This document shows, piece by piece, positions 48,877 through 50,314 of a stretch of DNA of 50,314 nt. The stretch is from assembly GCA_900893395.1 (NCBI GenBank), contig CAAHFI011191812.1:1-50314 (forward strand), given 5' to 3'. Made by a program: the position numbers and the translations under genes. This DNA is from Euglena gracilis. Lineage: Eukaryota; Euglenozoa; Euglenophyceae; Euglenales; Euglenaceae. The notes below the pieces were generated by a model. The model was given only the letters and a program-made list of their open reading frames with translations. It was not told the DNA's origin and ran no database searches. Numbering within the stretch: the first letter of the stretch is position 1; each line of letters starts with the position of its first letter.

Positions 48877-50314
48877 ATGGGATCCCGTAAAATCGATTGC
48901 TGGCATCTTAGAGCACCCTTTGAGACATTTTTGGGGTCCCAGATCCTTTTGCATCCGGAAATATTCAAGCGGATCCAGCTTCCGTCACCATGGTATAACG
49001 GAACCTTACCTGGGTCTGTGAATCCTTTTCATGACCCTTGGTTCAAAGCCCTTCCCTTTGGTACCTACCCCCTAAAATGAACTTTTAATCGATATGGGAT
49101 CCCGTAAAATCGATTGCTGGCATCTTAGAGCACCCTTTGAGACATTTTTGGGGTCCCAGATCCTTTTGCATCCGGAAATATTCAAGCGGGATCCAGCTTC
49201 CGTCACCATGGTATAACGGAACCTTACCTGGGTCTGTGAATCCTTTTCATGACCCTTGGTTCAAAGCCCTTCCCTTTGGGTACCTACCCCCTAAAATGAA
49301 CTTTTAATCGATATGGATCCCGTAAATCGATTGCTGGCATCTTAGAGCACCCTTTGAGACATTTTTGGGGTCCCAGATCCTTTTGCATCCGGAAATATTC
49401 AAGCGGGATCCACTCACCATGGTATAACGAACCTTACGGGTCTGTGAATCCTATGACCTTGGTTAAAAGCCCTTCCCTTTGGGTACCTACCCCCTAAAAT
49501 GAACTTTTAATCGATATGGGATCCCGTAAAACGATTGCTGGCATCTTAGAGCACCCTTTGAGACATTTTTGGGGTCCCAGATCTTTTGCATCCGAAAAAT
49601 ATTCAAGCGGGATCCAGCTTCCGTCACCATGGTATAACGGAACCTTACCTGGGTCTGTGATCCTTTTCATGACCCTTGGTTCAAAGCCCTTCCCTTTGGG
49701 TACCTACCCCTAAAAGAACTTTTAATCGATATGGATCCCGTAAAATCGATTGCTGGCATCTTAGAGCACCCTTTGAGACATTTTTGGGGTCCCAGATCCT
49801 TTTGCATCCGAAATATTCAAGCGGGATCCAGCTTCCGTCACCATGGTATAACGGAATTACCTGGGTCTGGAATCCTTTTCATGACCCTTGGTTCAAAGCC
49901 CTTCCCTTTGGTACCTACCCTAAAATGAACTTTTAATCGATATGGGATCCCGTAAAATCGATTGCTGGCATCTTAGAGCACCCTTTGAGACATTTTTGGG
50001 GTCCCAGATCCTTTTCATCCGGAAAATATTCAAGCGGGATCCAGCTTCCGTCACCATGGTATAACGGAACCTTACTGGGTCTGTGAATCCTTTTCATGAC
50101 CTTGGTTCAAAGCCCTTCCCTTTGGTACCTACCCCCTAAAAACTTTTAATCGATATGGGATCCTAAAATCGATTGCTGGCATCTTAGAGCACTTTGAACA
50201 TTTTTGGGTCCAATCCTTTTGCATCCGGAAATATTCAAGCGGGATCCAGCTTCCGTCACCATGGTATAACGGAACCTTACTGGGTCTGTGAATCCTTTTT
50301 CATGACCCTTGGTT
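48877..50314. repeat. Degenerate type A monomers at the right window edge
   Basis: Units start at 48877, 49094, 49313, 49516, 49731, 49942 and 50155, with lengths of 217, 219, 203, 215, 211 and 213 bp and a final partial. Unit 49313 has lost pieces of CAGCTTCCGTCACC and of the ATCCTTTTCATGACC segment. Later units show losses such as GGAATTACC, TCCTAAAATCG and GCACTTTGAACATT. Irregularity rises steadily towards base 50314, which may mean that a true edge of the array lies not far beyond. Only satellite sequence is visible. Confidence 0.88.

Larger units (their letters stand above)
1..50314. repeat. Satellite DNA array, 219-bp monomers, fills the window
   Basis: The window consists of about 230 direct head-to-tail copies of a 219-bp unit with no spacer or interruption. 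The starter motif ATGGGATCCC recurs at 219-base steps, for example at 1364, 1583, 1802 and 2021 in type A, and at 26429, 26648 and 26867 in type B. Every copy reads in the same direction. The array enters and leaves in mid-monomer, so its true length exceeds the window. The type A monomer has 51 A, 66 T, 44 G and 58 C. A long, uniform tandem array without genes is typical of centromeric or other constitutive heterochromatin in eukaryotes; that location is inference. I do not recognise the monomer as a named family, and I cannot identify the species. Confidence 0.99.
36070..50314. repeat. Satellite block A2 (type A monomers)
   Basis: About 65 type A monomers share the consensus of block A1 in every diagnostic stretch I compared, and lie in the same orientation. 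The block has an irregular left margin, a uniform core (37943-44511), a stretch with an every-second-monomer length pattern (about 44730-48438) and a strongly irregular right end. Finding the same A consensus on both sides of B implies either that B sits within a once-continuous A array, or that A1 and A2 exchange sequence efficiently despite the intervening 13.5 kb. The sequence alone cannot separate these. Confidence 0.96.

Noticed and set aside
1-50314. CRISPR-like array
   Set aside because: The repeats are 219 bp and contiguous, with no unique spacers, and no cas genes are present.
1-50314. CENP-B box (NTTCGNNNNANNCGGGN) in the monomers
   Set aside because: I checked the CGGG-containing stretches on both strands (AAGCGGGATCC forward and the reverse of CCCGTAAAATCGAT). 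Neither has TTCG at the required spacing; the reverse one has ATCG off by one base. TTCGAT in B is not followed by CGGG at the right distance.
1-50314. Transposon, LINE, SINE or retroviral-type insertion within the array
   Set aside because: Monomer starts can be followed from 54 to 50155 with no gap larger than one unit and no unexplained sequence. Length departures are small losses or gains.
1-50314. Strand switch or inverted array segment
   Set aside because: All monomer starts read in the same direction. I found no stretch of the reverse-complement consensus.
1-50314. rRNA, tRNA, snRNA or histone repeat unit as the origin of the array
   Set aside because: No conserved core of these RNAs or genes is recognisable in either consensus, and 219 bp is too short for most of them. 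A tRNA-derived piece would need A- and B-box promoter motifs, which I do not see.

Overview
The whole 50,314-base window is one uninterrupted array of tandem satellite DNA. I find no unique sequence, host gene, RNA gene, transposon, CRISPR array or change of strand. About 230 head-to-tail monomers are present, all in one orientation, and the array runs off both ends: the window opens at about monomer position 167 and closes at about position 168. This organisation points to pericentromeric, centromeric or other constitutive heterochromatin of a eukaryote. The sequence does not let me name the species, and I do not recognise the monomer as a named satellite.

Monomer coordinates used here start at the motif ATGGGATCCC (position 1) and end at TCGAT (position 219). 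Two sister subfamilies occur, each exactly 219 bp. Type A is 46.6% GC, with 7 CpG and a CpG observed/expected ratio near 0.60. Type B has 5 CpG. Their consensus sequences align without a gap and differ at 30 of 219 positions (about 86% identity). A third of the differences fall in positions 99-121.

Layout: a left A block, bases 1 to about 22,428 (about 103 monomers); a B block, about 22,529 to 36,070 (about 62 monomers); a right A block, about 36,070 to 50,314 (about 65 monomers). Each block has a very uniform core: A at 1364-18879 and 37943-44511, B at 25119-31895. Each core is bordered by margins with many 1-bp length changes and some larger deletions. These margins lie at both A/B junctions and at both window ends. 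The two junction monomers are mosaics of A and B positions, as expected from recombination or gene conversion between the subfamilies.

Nothing here is convincingly protein-coding. Long open frames in B (up to 453 codons) arise because 219 = 3 x 73 and the B monomer has no stop in one frame. Type A has one stop per monomer in that frame. The A-to-B differences show no sign of protein-level constraint. The points most worth a second look are the A-B-A sandwich with mosaic junctions, the concentrated divergence at positions 99-121, an every-second-monomer pattern near 44.7-48.4 kb, and the higher 1-bp deletion rate in the B core than in the A cores. The last could be biology or long-read consensus error.
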